Below are positions 63,657 through 64,000 of a stretch of DNA of 64,000 nucleotides, in pieces; position 1 is the stretch's first letter; each line of letters opens with the position of its first letter. The notes beneath the pieces were generated by a model. It searched no databases. It saw only the letters and a list, made by a program, of their open reading frames with translations, and was not told the origin of the DNA. The stretch spans positions 1 through 64,000 of the forward strand of contig AAVT01000004.1 of assembly GCA_000169075.1 (NCBI GenBank), written 5' to 3'. This DNA is from a marine gamma proteobacterium HTCC2143 (GTDB lineage Bacteria > Pseudomonadota > Gammaproteobacteria > Pseudomonadales > Dasaniaceae). The position numbers and the translations under genes are program-made.

Positions 63657-64000
63657 ATGAATGCTCCTGAAATCGCCAAAATATTACCCCCAGACACTCT
63701 GCTTTCACGTCCCTTTTGGGAGGGGTGCCGCCAGCAGGAATTGCGCTTACAGCACTGCGCCGACTGTCATCAGTTTCAGTTTTATCCCCGTATTGTTTGT
63801 AGCCATTGCGACGGCAGTGATTTGAGCTGGCGCAAGGTCACTGGGAAAGGCCGTGTTGCCAGCTTTACCATTGTGCGTCGCGGCATCTCTCGTGCTTATG
63901 AAGCGCCGTATATAGTGGCACTCATTGACCTAGATGAAGGCCCGCGGATGATGAGCAGCGTGGTGGGCACTGAGCCTGAAACTGTAACTATCGGAGATAT
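63657..64000 (+). CDS. Zn-ribbon/OB-fold protein (DUF35), 3' truncated by window edge
   Basis: The first ~114 residues are present: PFWEGCRQQELRLQHCADCH, FYPRIVCSHCDGSDLSW (Cys-x2-Cys pairs of a rubredoxin-like zinc ribbon), then an OB fold (GKGRVASFTIVRR, YIVALIDLDEGPRMMS). It starts one base after the thiolase stop. These proteins form the partner subunit of thiolase-like aldolases such as those of steroid side-chain removal. Confidence 0.9.
   Translation, partial: MNAPEIAKILPPDTLLSRPFWEGCRQQELRLQHCADCHQFQFYPRIVCSHCDGSDLSWRKVTGKGRVASFTIVRRGISRAYEAPYIVALIDLDEGPRMMSSVVGTEPETVTIGD

Overview
The window looks like chromosome from a marine gammaproteobacterium. The evidence is an rpoS-fdxA-mutS neighbourhood, a green-type proteorhodopsin with a complete retinal pathway, and a large acyl-CoA/flavoprotein catabolic cluster. 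A Cellvibrionales-like lineage (Spongiibacteraceae, Halieaceae or SAR92 type) is my best guess, but nothing here fixes the genus.

Layout. Positions 1-3.6 kb are core chromosome: the 3' part of rpoS, a 7Fe ferredoxin (fdxA) and mutS. Positions 3,602-30,250 form a 26.6-kb A/T-rich integrative island bounded by a perfect 54-bp direct repeat that contains the mutS start codon. The left end carries a P4-type tyrosine integrase. Next comes a replication/regulation block: an unusual 14-residue-repeat protein and its repeat-free relative, two small wHTH/AlpA-like proteins, a split prim-pol/SF3 helicase with a decayed primase copy, and a candidate origin. The cargo looks like defence: a DUF2130 PD-(D/E)XK protein, an EVE-HNH endonuclease, a 1,945-residue DUF4011 helicase-nuclease, a HTH protein and a broken GIY-YIG nuclease. 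A CsrA-like protein, an IS remnant and several small membrane proteins or lipoproteins are also present. No phage structural genes are visible, so it resembles a P4-like satellite or genomic island. Related 'right-end' repeats at 14.2, 25.4, 27.3 and 30.0 kb, plus integrase 5' remnants outside the right boundary, suggest the site has been used repeatedly.

Beyond the island, an SDR gene precedes the phototrophy cluster (31.8-38.9 kb): proteorhodopsin, crtE, crtI, crtB, crtY, blh and idi type 2. Together these supply IPP/DMAPP isomerisation, GGPP, phytoene, lycopene, beta-carotene, retinal and the pump itself.

Positions 39-47 kb hold an SDR, a bile-acid:Na+ symporter family protein, a kinase/PLP phospho-lyase-like pair, a DoxX-like protein and a hybrid histidine kinase. 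From 47.5 kb to the end runs a catabolic cluster: carboxymuconolactone decarboxylase-like proteins, two acyl-CoA dehydrogenases, a Baeyer-Villiger monooxygenase, SDR, ACAD10/11-type phosphotransferase, two acyl-CoA ligases, two TetR regulators, alpha/beta hydrolase, LLM flavin oxidoreductase, SnoaL-like protein, two MaoC-type hydratase halves, a thiolase-like protein and a DUF35 partner. This gene set suits oxidation of a cyclic or branched lipid (terpenoid or steroid-like), but the substrate cannot be read from sequence. A shared palindrome in two divergent promoters suggests that one TetR protein coordinates both halves.
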